Source of the DNA: Mariniblastus fucicola
GTDB taxonomy: Bacteria; Planctomycetota; Planctomycetia; Pirellulales; Pirellulaceae
DNA: 64,000 nt
Assembly: GCF_008087665.1 (NCBI RefSeq)
Contig: NZ_CP042912.1
Coordinates: forward strand, 5,518,001-5,582,000
Direction: 5' to 3'
The translations under genes were made by a program, and so were the position numbers. The notes beneath the pieces are model-generated. The model saw only the letters and a list, made by a program, of their open reading frames with translations, was not told where the DNA came from and did not search any database. Shown here piece by piece: positions 43,835 through 52,866 of the stretch; the stretch's first letter is position 1; each line of letters opens with the position of its first letter.

Positions 43835-44809
43835 TTAGCCGGGCAGCGATTGCCGCGAGAGAATCTCAACGATTGCAGCCTCTGACTCTTTACGTCGAGC
43901 GCCCTGAAATCCGCCTCGCAGCTGGATCCGATGCGGAAGCACATGCAGCGCCAATGTTCTGGCATCGTCGGGAATCGCGAAGTTGCGGCCTTCCAAAAAT
44001 GCCAACGCCTGAATCGCGTGATACCACGCCAGTGCACCACGTGTTGAAATACCGACACTGATATCAGGAGCTTCTCGCGTCGCGTTGACGACGTTCATCA
44101 TGTACGTGACCAAAGACTCCTCAACGGTAACATCCCGTACTGCGGCACGGATTTGCACAATGTCTTCGACAGGGCAAACAGGCGAAATGCTTTCCACAGG
44201 ATCGCCGCCCTTGTGGTTCAGCATGATCTGCGATTCGTATCCGCGATCCGGATAGCCCATCGACAGCCGCATCAAAAAACGGTCCAACTGACTCTCGGGC
44301 AGAACGTAAGTTCCCTCGAACTCGAAAGGGTTTTGCGTGGCAATCACCATGAACGGATCGGGTAACTCGTACGTCGTACCGTCGACGCTGATTTGATTGT
44401 CGCTCATCGCCTCAAGCAAAGCCGACTGTGTTCGCGGAGGAGCCCGATTGATCTCGTCGGCCAGCACGAAATTACTGAACACCGCGCCGTAGTTGAATAC
44501 GAACGAGCCTTTTTCGGTGTTGTATACCGAGCTTCCAAGGATGTCGCTGGGAAGCAGATCCGGCGTGAACTGCACGCGGCTAAAGTTGGCATCGATACTT
44601 CGAGCGATAGCCTTCGCCATCATGGTCTTGCCGACGCCCGGAACGTCTTCCAGCAAAACGTGCTCGCCAGCGATCAGAGCAACAACGCACAGTCGAGCGA
44701 CGGACTCCTTGCCCAGAACAACGGAATTGATGTTGTCCAATATCTTTTGCGACGTCGCTTGCAGAACGCCGACGTCATCGTTTGCAGAATCTGCGATAGG
44801 TTTGTCCAC
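43835..44809 (-). CDS. MoxR family AAA+ ATPase
   Basis: 324 residues. Walker A is LLEDVPGVGKTMMAKAIA, Walker B and the following motif are FVLADEINRAPPRTQSALLEAM, the sensor VIATQNPFEFEGTY. MoxR proteins assemble or activate partner complexes bearing VWA/DUF58 domains. Genes for DUF58 and transglutaminase partners follow directly. Cytoplasmic. Confidence 0.95.
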   Translation of the reverse strand: MDKPIADSANDDVGVLQATSQKILDNINSVVLGKESVARLCVVALIAGEHVLLEDVPGVGKTMMAKAIARSIDANFSRVQFTPDLLPSDILGSSVYNTEKGSFVFNYGAVFSNFVLADEINRAPPRTQSALLEAMSDNQISVDGTTYELPDPFMVIATQNPFEFEGTYVLPESQLDRFLMRLSMGYPDRGYESQIMLNHKGGDPVESISPVCPVEDIVQIRAAVRDVTVEESLVTYMMNVVNATREAPDISVGISTRGALAWYHAIQALAFLEGRNFAIPDDARTLALHVLPHRIQLRGGFQGARRKESEAAIVEILSRQSLPG

Positions 44810-44969
44810 TGACTCGTTCTCCGTCCCACGGTTAACGCTCAGTGTAACACCAAACCGCCACAGCCTCCACAGTCAGCGTTGCGGGGCCGAGGTCTGTATG
44901 AATCCGAACCAGACAAAAAGCAAAAATCCCTCCAAATGGACGGGCTTGCTATCAGATGCGTCAGTTGAT

Positions 44970-45200
44970 CTAGACGTTCCAGGGAGCGTCCGTGATCGAA
45001 CCAAAGCGATCGATCAAGTGCCAGATCAGCAGCATCGAAGACAAAGTGATCAGCAGAAAGGAGATCAACAGCAGCGTGTTGAACAGGTCCAGTTGGTACC
45101 AGGGACGACTCGGAGCTTCAGGACTTACCATTTCAGCGGAAGTCGAGCCAACTTCACTGACGTCATCGGGAGCTTCGAAGTCGTTTGAGATATCAGACAT
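44970..45200 (-). CDS. Small single-pass membrane protein, unknown
   Basis: 76 residues with an acidic N-terminal half (DDVSEVGSTSAEM) and one helix, DLFNTLLLISFLLITLSSMLLIWHLI. No family known to me. It lies 160 bases before moxR and 38 bases after the next small gene on the same strand. Confidence 0.7.
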   Translation of the reverse strand: MSDISNDFEAPDDVSEVGSTSAEMVSPEAPSRPWYQLDLFNTLLLISFLLITLSSMLLIWHLIDRFGSITDAPWNV

Positions 45201-45238
45201 TTGCTTTTCGGAAGTTGTCGGCGGAGACGGCGGTGAGC

Positions 45239-45451
45239 TTACAGTTGGTAGTTGCCAAGGTTGGCAAACAGGAAGATTGCACCCGCGGTCAGAAACAGCA
45301 GCGAGAGAATCAACATCAGCGTGTAGATGTTGATGCCCTTCTTGCGATAAACCGGAGCAGGAGCAAGTTGTGGCATCGCTTCAGCAGGCTGGCTTGAGTC
45401 GTACTCAAGAGCACCGCCGAAGTCATCCATATCAGAGTTCGCTTGTGACAT
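45239..45451 (-). CDS. Small single-pass membrane protein, unknown
   Basis: 70 residues with an N-terminal acidic, Gln/Pro-rich part and a C-terminal helix INIYTLMLILSLLFLTAGAIF. Its layout resembles that of the preceding small protein, so the two may be diverged paralogues. It overlaps the coiled-coil gene by 20 bases in a different frame, indicating translational coupling. Confidence 0.7.
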   Translation of the reverse strand: MSQANSDMDDFGGALEYDSSQPAEAMPQLAPAPVYRKKGINIYTLMLILSLLFLTAGAIFLFANLGNYQL

Positions 45452-46259
45452 AGTCGCCTTCCTGTACAGGGCTTTGCATCAGACCATCAACCGATTTCAG
45501 TACAGCAACGTCCTGACGAACCATGGTCACTTCTGCGCGACCAATGAACCGGTTCGAACGATAGATATCGAACTGGTGACCGTCGCGAATTCCGTCGTCG
45601 GATCCAAGCTTGATCGCGAACGTGCTACGATTTTGACCGATTTCGGCAACGGTTGCAGTCAGCTTTGGAACAACGTCACGAGTACGATAGTTGTCATCCA
45701 GGCCAAGTGAATTCATGATCTTGGACTTCACTGCAAGAGCCGCATTGAGATCACCAACGGTTTGCTCAAGCGTGTCCAGCTTTGTCTGTTGCTCGAACGT
45801 TTCCTGAGTCAGGTTTTTAACCTTGGCAAACTGTTCGGCGATATTGTTCTTGAGGTCTTTATTGAGAGTCTTCACGGCTTCAAGCTCTTTGTCTTGCTGA
45901 GCCACACGTGCTTCTGCTTCGCGAAGCCGGGCAAGTCGAGCCTGGTTTGATTCGATTTCGGCTTTGAGAACCTTGTTGCGTTCTTCAAGCTGTTGGTTCA
46001 GTTGGCGTGTTTGCGAAAAGAGGTTCGCGAGTTGTTGGGCACGAGCGACTTTCTCGCGCTCGATGTTCATCGCCTGTTCCTTGGTTGCGTTCTTGGCGTC
46101 GTTGACTTGACGCTCAGCAGCTTCCGCACGATTCTGAAGTTGGGCAACTTCAGCTTTCCAGTTTCGCTGAGCGGCACCGACCATCAATGCGGCTGCGAAA
46201 AAGAAACAGCTCATCAACAAAATCAAAACCGTCAGTGTATTTCCGATCAGGTTTTTCAT
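45432..46259 (-). CDS. Membrane-anchored coiled-coil protein
   Basis: 275 residues. An N-terminal helix (TLVLILLMSCFFFAAALMVG-like region, residues about 8-30) is followed by a long coiled coil (about 35-170) rich in Ala, Glu, Gln and Lys. The C-terminal 100 residues form beta strands (GQNRSTFAIKLGSDDGIRDGHQFDIYR). The C-terminal strand pattern resembles that of some cell-shape and envelope proteins of the MreC-like kind, but I would not assign that. Function unknown. Confidence 0.75.
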   Translation of the reverse strand: MKNLIGNTLTVLILLMSCFFFAAALMVGAAQRNWKAEVAQLQNRAEAAERQVNDAKNATKEQAMNIEREKVARAQQLANLFSQTRQLNQQLEERNKVLKAEIESNQARLARLREAEARVAQQDKELEAVKTLNKDLKNNIAEQFAKVKNLTQETFEQQTKLDTLEQTVGDLNAALAVKSKIMNSLGLDDNYRTRDVVPKLTATVAEIGQNRSTFAIKLGSDDGIRDGHQFDIYRSNRFIGRAEVTMVRQDVAVLKSVDGLMQSPVQEGDYVTSEL

Positions 46260-46665
46260 ATCTCTTCCTCTTTGAAACGAAACGACACGAGACCGCGCCG
46301 CTACTTCTGCGGATGTTTGGTTTGACTGGGTCGGTAAACTCTACGACAAGTTTCCACACGTCAGCGTGCGAAATCGGTCGATCGTCCACGAATTGAGAAA
46401 GCCCGGAAAGAACTCACCCCCAACCCAAAAAATTATAGTTGCGAGTATTTTTGAGTGTCAACGAAATTCCGAAAAACCCGTTTTACTCCGCGAAACTGCT
46501 GGGTTGATGATGCTTCGATTACCAGACTCTATACACGAATTTGATATCGTCCCGATCAGCAGCTGGCTGCAAAATCCGCCGCGATAGACCAATAAAGCCG
46601 ATTGCGTCGGCAATCGAAGTCGCCACAGGACATTTTCATCCGCATAACCGGCTCAATCCGAGTCT
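46260..46665. other. Intergenic region between holA and the coiled-coil gene
   Basis: 406 bases on the same-strand path from holA to the coiled-coil gene. No gene, terminator-grade hairpin or RNA is visible; a promoter for the downstream membrane cluster is likely but not identifiable. Confidence 0.4.
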
Positions 46666-47736
46666 TTACCCGACCGGCGACAACTCGCGGCTCATCTTTA
46701 TCAACAGTTTTTCCAGAGCCAATCGGCCTCGACTTTCGGAAGTATGCGTCCGCTTTAACGCTGCATCGGTTTCGTTCAGCCAATCCAAAATCTGGGCTGC
46801 CCTACCCCGCCCCAACTGTTTCAGTCGGTCCTGCGCCAAATCTGCTTCGCCCCCCCAAGGCTTGAAGCCAGCCGCGCTGATGGCACTCGAAAGATCAGGG
46901 CGCTTCCCTTGCCGAACCTGACGAAGCACAATTTCCGTAGCCGTCGAATAGCGTCGCAGCGACCAGGACAGCTGCCCGAACAACGCCAGCGGATGCTCTC
47001 CGGTCTTCAAAAGCTGGTCCAAAAGCCGCACGGCTTCGCCAGCATCGCCATCGCAAGCCGCGCCGATCGCGTCCCACATCGTTCGCGTCCGCCAGCCGCC
47101 CACCACTTCGGCGACCTGATCGGCGGTGACTTTCTTGTTTTTGTCAGCGTAAAGAGCAAGCTTCTGAAGCTCCTGATCCATCCGGCCAAACTCGCAATCA
47201 GCGAGGTCGATCAACAACGCTGCGCCGGTGTTGGGCAGCTTGAAATCGTGGGTATTTTCAGCCCGCTGGACCAGCCACGAGGCAATTCGTTTGGTATCAG
47301 GATTCTTCGAGCGACCCGACAATGGAGCGTCGCAGCGGATCTGAAAGCCTTTCTTGTCGACCAACTTATATAGACGCGTGTTGGCGGCCCAGGAATCGAC
47401 GACCAGCACCAACAGGTTTGAACCGCCGCTTTCGACTGCACTTTCGAGGCGATCGCGATGCTGTTTTACGAAGCTGTCGGCGTCGTCGACCAGCACGATT
47501 TTGGGCGCTCCGCCTCCGAAAAGGCTCTGCGTCGCAAGCTCGTCCATGACTTCGGCAAACTGAGCTGTTGGCCCGTCGATTCGTGTGACAGAATACTCAT
47601 TCCCGTCGGCGGAAATTGCCTTGATCGCGAGCTGTTTGAGAAAACGCTCCGAACCAAATAGCACACAAACGCCACCGGTCGGGGAGGCGGAGTCCTGTTC
47701 AAGGAAATCGAATACGTGAACGGTGTTTTTGGCCAT
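46666..47736 (-). CDS. holA: DNA polymerase III delta subunit
   Basis: 356 residues, close to the family length. It has the clamp-loader layout: an N-terminal nucleotide-fold-like domain (CVLFGSERFLKQLAIKAI), the LVLVVDSWAANTRLYKLVDKKG segment, a three-helix lid (DCEFGRMDQELQKLALYAD), and the C-terminal collar with LALFGQLSWSLRRY. It opens the beta clamp with the gamma/tau and delta' subunits. First gene of a minus-strand series ending in the MoxR set. Confidence 0.88.
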   Translation of the reverse strand: MAKNTVHVFDFLEQDSASPTGGVCVLFGSERFLKQLAIKAISADGNEYSVTRIDGPTAQFAEVMDELATQSLFGGGAPKIVLVDDADSFVKQHRDRLESAVESGGSNLLVLVVDSWAANTRLYKLVDKKGFQIRCDAPLSGRSKNPDTKRIASWLVQRAENTHDFKLPNTGAALLIDLADCEFGRMDQELQKLALYADKNKKVTADQVAEVVGGWRTRTMWDAIGAACDGDAGEAVRLLDQLLKTGEHPLALFGQLSWSLRRYSTATEIVLRQVRQGKRPDLSSAISAAGFKPWGGEADLAQDRLKQLGRGRAAQILDWLNETDAALKRTHTSESRGRLALEKLLIKMSRELSPVG

Positions 47737-48036
47737 GGCGGCTTTTTAACAGATGTTTGCCGTTTCGAAGAGCCTTTAAACGGCCGTTTTGCAGCTCCAA
47801 AGGGGATTTGATGAACCCAACGGTTGCCTGTGAACTTAGTTCGCCAAAATGTGTCGATTTATGCATGCACTCACAAGATTGACATGGACTTTTGACGAAA
47901 ACAGTGCAGAATTCAGAAACTTAACGACAGGCAAAAGGCCAAGTTCGCTCAAAAACATCAATTTTCAGCCAACCAGCCACCGCCAAACACCCCATCTTTC
48001 AACTTTTTCACCAAACTTCAACTATCAAGCAAGACC
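47737..48036. other. Divergent intergenic region before ilvB
   Basis: 300 bases between holA (minus) and ilvB (plus). It is AT-richer than the flanking genes and should hold the ilvBN promoter. I see no attenuator-type hairpin and no leader peptide rich in Ile, Leu or Val. Confidence 0.4.
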
Positions 48037-49761
48037 ATGAGCGATCAATTGGACGGTGCCCAGGCTTTAATCAAGACTCTCGATGATCTGGGAATCGAGT
48101 ACATCTTTGGATACTCCGGCGGAGCCGCGATTCCGATTTTTGATGCTCTTGAGACCGTGAACACCAACCTCAAGTTCGTTCTTGTGCGACATGAGCAGGG
48201 TGCAACCCATATGGCCGACGGTTACGCGCGAGCCACTGGTAAGCCCGCTGCCGTTTTGGTGACTTCGGGCCCTGGAGCCGGAAATACTGTCACCGGCTTG
48301 ATGACGGCGATGATGGATTCGGTTCCGATGCTGGTGATCTGCGGCCAACAGGTGACCTGGATGCTGGGTAAGGATGCTTTCCAGGAAGCCGACATTTTTG
48401 GAATCACGATCCCGGTTGTTAAGCACAACTATCTGGTCAAGGATTCGAACGATCTGGTTCGCGTGGCAAAAGAGGCCTATCACATCGCGACCACGGGGCG
48501 ACCGGGTCCGGTTCTGATCGATGTTCCCAAGAACGTTTCGTCGGGCGACTTTACTGCCGAGATGGATCCGGAAATCGAACTGCCAGGATACAACCCGGAC
48601 AGCTGTTTCAAGATCGACTCGACGTCTCTCGAAGAAGCCGTTCAATTGATCAAGAGCGCGGAACGTCCGGTGATTCTTGCAGGCCAAGGCTGCATGATCT
48701 CGCGTGCGGACAAGGAGCTGATGGAACTGGCGACGACGCTGGGGGCACCGGTGACTTCGACGTTGCTGGGGAAAGGTGTCTTTCCGGAAACGCATGAGCT
48801 TTCGCTTGGGATGCTGGGAATGCACGGAACGGCATACGCCAACAAGGCGATGATTGAATGCGACATGTTGTTAAATATCGGTTCCCGTTTTGACGACCGT
48901 ATCATCGGCAACCCGGAGAAGTTTTGTGCGGACGCGAAGATCGTTCACATCGACATTGATCCGGCAGAGATGAACAAGATGATTCGCCCGGATGTTCAAA
49001 TCGTCGGCGATGCGAAAACCGTTCTGCAACAGTTGAACAAGAAGATCAAACCGCTGTCGACCGAGTCATGGTTGAAGAAGCTCGATGGCTACAAAACCAA
49101 GTACCCTCTTTCCTACAAAAAGCAGGGTGGCTTGCGGATGCAGCAAGTGATTCAGGAGATGTTCGAGTACACCAAGGGCGATGCAATCGTCGCGACCGAC
49201 GTTGGCCAACATCAAATGTGGGCGGCTCAGTTCTTCCGCACCAACGAACCATATTCGTGGCTGTCTTCCGGCGGCGCAGGCACAATGGGTTTTGGTTTTC
49301 CAGCCGCGATCGGAGCCCAGTTTGGCAACCCGGACAAGACGGTCATTGCGATCTGTGGTGACGGTGGTTTCCAGATGACGATGTTCGAACTGGCGACGGC
49401 TCAGATTCACAAGCTGCCGATCAAGATTGTCGTTCTGAACAATCATTATCTTGGAATGGTTCGCCAGTGGCAGGAGCTGTTCTTTGACAATCGCGAATCG
49501 GGAGTTGATCTCGATGGCAATCCTGACTTCTGCAAGATGGCGGCAGCGTACGGTATTCCGAGCGTCAACATCAAGCGACCGGCTGATGTGAAACGAAAGA
49601 TCGAAGAAGCTTTCGAGTACAACGATGGTCCAATTCTGATCCATGCCGAGTGCGTCAAGAATGAGAACGTGTTCCCGATGATTCCTGCGGGCTCGGCTCT
49701 GGAAGACATGCTGGTCGAGCCACCTACGACGAAGTTGGCCAAGCCAGTTGGATCAACGTAG
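48037..49761 (+). CDS. ilvB: Acetolactate synthase large subunit
   Basis: 574 residues. ThDP enzyme: the catalytic Glu of VLVRHEQGATHMADGYARATG, a FAD/central domain, and the ThDP/Mg motif ICGDGGFQMTMFELATA ... NNHYLGMVRQWQELFF. It condenses two pyruvates (or pyruvate and 2-oxobutyrate) in the branched-chain amino acid pathway. ilvN follows 132 bases later. Confidence 0.97.
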   Translation: MSDQLDGAQALIKTLDDLGIEYIFGYSGGAAIPIFDALETVNTNLKFVLVRHEQGATHMADGYARATGKPAAVLVTSGPGAGNTVTGLMTAMMDSVPMLVICGQQVTWMLGKDAFQEADIFGITIPVVKHNYLVKDSNDLVRVAKEAYHIATTGRPGPVLIDVPKNVSSGDFTAEMDPEIELPGYNPDSCFKIDSTSLEEAVQLIKSAERPVILAGQGCMISRADKELMELATTLGAPVTSTLLGKGVFPETHELSLGMLGMHGTAYANKAMIECDMLLNIGSRFDDRIIGNPEKFCADAKIVHIDIDPAEMNKMIRPDVQIVGDAKTVLQQLNKKIKPLSTESWLKKLDGYKTKYPLSYKKQGGLRMQQVIQEMFEYTKGDAIVATDVGQHQMWAAQFFRTNEPYSWLSSGGAGTMGFGFPAAIGAQFGNPDKTVIAICGDGGFQMTMFELATAQIHKLPIKIVVLNNHYLGMVRQWQELFFDNRESGVDLDGNPDFCKMAAAYGIPSVNIKRPADVKRKIEEAFEYNDGPILIHAECVKNENVFPMIPAGSALEDMLVEPPTTKLAKPVGST

Positions 49762-49893
49762 GACAAACGTCTGTCCGCTGAATGCTGTTTCAGACAGGAA
49801 GAAATGCGTTCTTGGCCGGTTGAGGGACTTGGTGGTCCTTCGACTCGAGCCATCAGATTTAACAAGTCAAACACCCAATCATTTGCCAGAACA

Positions 49894-50433
49894 ATGCCAC
49901 AAACGATCGACACTGCGGAATCGCAAGTTTCAACTTTCTCACGACCTGACCGTCACACTCTCTCAATCAGAACGAAGAATGAACCCGGCGTTCTGATGCG
50001 GATTTGCCAGGTGTTTGCCCGGCGAGGTTTTAACATTGACTCACTGGTCGTTGCTGAAAGCCGCGACAGCAATTTTGCCAGAATGACGATCGGCATGACC
50101 GGTGCTCCGGAAGGTTTGGAACAGATCATCAAGCAAGTCAACAAGCTGATTGATGTCATCCATTGCTTCGAGCACACTTCGGACGATTCGGTCTCCAAGG
50201 AGATGGTGATGGCGAAGTTTTTGGTGCCGAAAGAAGAGCGCACCGACGCGATCAACATCATCGAACATTTCGACGGCAAGACGATCGATCTGACTCACAC
50301 TTCGATTATCGCCATGATCATTGGCGAGTCAGCCATCATCGATTCGGCGATCGAGATGCTTTCTCAGTTCGAAATCATCGAAACCGTTCGCACCGGCCAA
50401 GTGGTCATGGCTCGCGGCGAACTTGAGACCTAA
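49894..50433 (+). CDS. ilvN: Acetolactate synthase small (regulatory) subunit
   Basis: 179 residues from ATG 49894; an in-frame start at 49804 would add 30 unlikely residues. ACT domain opens HTLSIRTKNEPGVLMRICQVFARRGFNIDSL, and the C-terminal half has MAKFLVPKEERTD. It confers valine feedback on IlvB. Confidence 0.95.
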   Translation: MPQTIDTAESQVSTFSRPDRHTLSIRTKNEPGVLMRICQVFARRGFNIDSLVVAESRDSNFARMTIGMTGAPEGLEQIIKQVNKLIDVIHCFEHTSDDSVSKEMVMAKFLVPKEERTDAINIIEHFDGKTIDLTHTSIIAMIIGESAIIDSAIEMLSQFEIIETVRTGQVVMARGELET

Positions 50434-50750
50434 ACCAGTCGGCACGTGTGGACGACGTTCCCTATTAACGCCGTCCAACGCCCGATTTCCGCTGAGGATG
50501 TCGTCAGGACTTCCGAGAGCCCGATGTGGCTTTGCAATTCCTGACGAGATCCTTGCTTGTTTCGCTCGCCCGTCGAAGGCAAATGCGAACAGGGCACTGT
50601 TTGGTAAATGTTAGCGGCAAGGCGCTAGCTGCCGGTCCGTTGCGCTTTTAACGGCGGCCAGGGCCGTGCCGCTCATGTTTGGTCGCGTTGACGACATGAA
50701 AATCAACTTGTCAAACAGTGCTTGGCGTCCAGCGAAGCCTTGGGCAACAT
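50434..50750. other. Intergenic region after ilvN
   Basis: 317 bases between convergent genes. It holds the second REP-like hairpin (50601-50628) and nothing else that I can name. Confidence 0.5.
50601..50628 (+). repeat. REP-like hairpin repeat, copy 2
   Basis: The box TTGGTAAATG (50601-50610) directly abuts a hairpin TTAGCG/CGCTAG (one G-T pair) with loop GCAAGG. The 14-base core AGCGGCAAGGCGCT (50613-50626) is identical to copy 1, where the box lies inverted on the other flank. Confidence 0.6.
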
Positions 50751-51386
50751 CTACCGGAGCAAATCGCCCTGCCCCGAAGCCACGCTTGGAGATTCTTCCT
50801 GTCGCTGCAATACGATTCTCGGATTGCACTGCCCCAGCAGGCCGGGAAGATCGACCAACAGTGTCAGCTGCTGACCGTTCGTTGAAACGCGATACGTTTT
50901 GTGATCCGTCACGCTTGAGCCGTCTGCCTGAACCTCGACCGCACTGACGCGGTACTCGCCCGGAGTAACTGTTGGCGTGGCTTCCCAGGCTGCGATTCCC
51001 ATGCCGGATTCGCGTTGGCCGGTCTGGCTGATGACTTCGACCGCAGTTTCCATTTGGCCGTCGACTTTGAACTCGATCGCCATCTCGGTCGCCAGAAAAG
51101 ATTCAGCCGCAGCAGAAACCTGCCGCTGGGTCTCGGGGGAAAGTCCTTCGACAGCCTGAGCTACGGAAGTCTGGTCGAGGACACCGGTTCCCCACCAAAC
51201 TCCGATCAGTTCATGCCGTGTAGCAGCTTCTTCCTTCACGTGCCCGGCCATCGCGACCGGAGTCGAACGTGACTCCTCGGGCGATGAAGCGGCTTCAGGT
51301 GCAGGCCTGGCACAGCCGGTAGTTAGGACAGATGCTGCCAGAGCAATTGTTACGCCAAGTTGAAAAATCGTCTTCGATATCGACAT
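50751..51386 (-). CDS. Lipoprotein, unknown
   Basis: 211 residues. Lipoprotein signal ends LTTGC (Cys 25). The mature part starts with a Pro/Ser/Glu linker, then HELIGVWWGTGVLD, a LIGxW opening also seen in the adjacent lipoprotein and typical of lipocalin-like small barrels. The rest alternates beta strands (MAIEFKVDGQMETAVEVIS). Encoded 48 bases after its neighbour on the same strand. Confidence 0.75.
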   Translation of the reverse strand: MSISKTIFQLGVTIALAASVLTTGCARPAPEAASSPEESRSTPVAMAGHVKEEAATRHELIGVWWGTGVLDQTSVAQAVEGLSPETQRQVSAAAESFLATEMAIEFKVDGQMETAVEVISQTGQRESGMGIAAWEATPTVTPGEYRVSAVEVQADGSSVTDHKTYRVSTNGQQLTLLVDLPGLLGQCNPRIVLQRQEESPSVASGQGDLLR

Positions 51387-51434
51387 GGAAATCCTTTGCC
51401 ATGTTTGAATTTTTGTTCGCGGATGGAAGTTGAA

Positions 51435-51881
51435 TTACTCCCGACGAAAGCTCAGCTTCGATTTCGTGCCGGCCATGTTGGGTGGCACCAGACGAATCAG
51501 GTCTTTCTCGATGAAGCGAACTTCGTGTTCGGTTTGCTGCCCCATCAACTCGCAACTGATCTTCATCACTGCTTCTTCTTCGTCAAATTCGATCACTTTC
51601 CACAAACCATTCTTCTCGCGATTTACTTCGCCCATGCGGGTTTTCGTTTGCAGGGCTCCGCTGGCGTAAAACGAAAGCTTCATCCTTTCGCCCAAATCCT
51701 CGATTTCTTCGACGTCGCCATCGATTTGATTGACGCGTTTGGTCAGTTTTTCACCGTGCTCAATCTTCCAGGTTCCAATGAGTTTTGCGCGAATCGGATC
51801 CTGATAGCACCCGGTGCTCGCAAGGAAAACCGACGCGATCAAGAGGCAAAGAGAAATCCTTGCGAAGTCCGTGAAATGCAT
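51435..51881 (-). CDS. Lipoprotein with LIGTW lipocalin-like opening
   Basis: 148 residues. Signal ends ASTGC (Cys 25). The segment RAKLIGTWKIEHGEK begins the mature domain, followed by strands such as MKLSFYASGALQTKTR and GLWKVIEFDEEEAVMKIS. This order is typical of small lipocalin-like domains that detect or bind a ligand in the periplasm. Upstream partner of the 50751 gene. Confidence 0.75.
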   Translation of the reverse strand: MHFTDFARISLCLLIASVFLASTGCYQDPIRAKLIGTWKIEHGEKLTKRVNQIDGDVEEIEDLGERMKLSFYASGALQTKTRMGEVNREKNGLWKVIEFDEEEAVMKISCELMGQQTEHEVRFIEKDLIRLVPPNMAGTKSKLSFRRE

Positions 51882-52037
51882 GGCCGTTTATCGTTTGTGT
51901 GTGAATGTACTCAATGTGAATCTTTACCAATTGTAGTGGTTTTACTGATTGCTGCTGAGTTTGAGGACGATAGATGAAGCGTGACAATAATCTCAAATGC
52001 TTAAATGATTGGTCTGGAAACAGGTCGGGGGGACGAA

Positions 52038-52667
52038 ATGAGCAAGCTTTGTCTTGGTCTTGCATCAGCTTTTTTTCTGGTAGCAATTTCTTTTAGCGGT
52101 TGTTGTGCACCAATGGGCCCCATCGGTCCGGGTTGCACTGACCTTGGTTGTAATGACTGCAGTGGCTGCGGATCGACGACTCAATACATTGCCAACGGAC
52201 CTCTCGACGCCATCCGAAATGCGCGTCGAAAAATGGTTTGCGGATCCGGTTGTGGTGAAGCTTATGTCGGCGAATGGATCAGCACGCCACCTGATGCTGC
52301 CGATCCATGCTGCGGAGACCAGTTTGTTGGTGGCGCAACCAAGTGCCGTCCTTTCTGCTGGCAGCCCGGCAACCTGTTTCGCGGACTCTATGGCCAACGT
52401 CTATGTAGTGGCGATGCGTCGTCGACTCCATGTGGCTGCGGAAGCAATGTTTGCGACGGAGGCTGCGGAACCGTCGTCTCCGGGCCGATTGTCGGCGGTA
52501 GTGTGATGGCTGCACCAGCGTCTTCCTCTTGCGGGTGTTCTGCAAGTGCACAGCCTGTTCAGCAAACGACGACGCGGATCGTCAACAGCCGACCAGCAGT
52601 TGATCGGGCCACCTCAAAACGAACGGTCGTCGCGCAACAGGCTCGCCCCCGCACGACAACTCGCTAG
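52038..52667 (+). CDS. Cys-rich exported lipoprotein-like protein
   Basis: 209 residues from ATG 52038 with a GGGGGG stretch just upstream. The signal ends at ISFSGCC (Cys 22), which could be lipidated. The mature half has Cys in CGSGCGEAYVGEWIS, CCGDQFVG, TKCRPFCWQPGNLFRGLYGQR and CGCGSNVCDGGCG. A basic Thr/Arg tail ends the chain. In style it resembles the protein at 32877, but the sequence is distinct. Unknown function. Confidence 0.75.
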   Translation: MSKLCLGLASAFFLVAISFSGCCAPMGPIGPGCTDLGCNDCSGCGSTTQYIANGPLDAIRNARRKMVCGSGCGEAYVGEWISTPPDAADPCCGDQFVGGATKCRPFCWQPGNLFRGLYGQRLCSGDASSTPCGCGSNVCDGGCGTVVSGPIVGGSVMAAPASSSCGCSASAQPVQQTTTRIVNSRPAVDRATSKRTVVAQQARPRTTTR

Positions 52668-52748
52668 GCGATTGACTCGTAACGACTTGGCTGATCCTTC
52701 ATCTGGTCGGCAAGTCGGTCACTCAAGCGAGACCACAGCATTTCGTCT

Positions 52749-52787
52749 AAACTGGACGGCATTCGATTGGATGCCGTCCAGTTTTCG
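52749..52787 (+). terminator. Strong terminator after the Cys-rich gene
   Basis: Perfect 14-bp stem AAACTGGACGGCAT/ATGCCGTCCAGTTT with an 8-base loop; the stem ends in four Ts on the + strand. It lies 82 bases after the stop codon. Confidence 0.88.
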
Positions 52788-52866
52788 TTTCATGGGCGAC
52801 GCTCGACAAGACAAGCCAGCCGATTTCGTTGCATCGGACGGCGTATAAATTAACCAGGGTGTGCCC

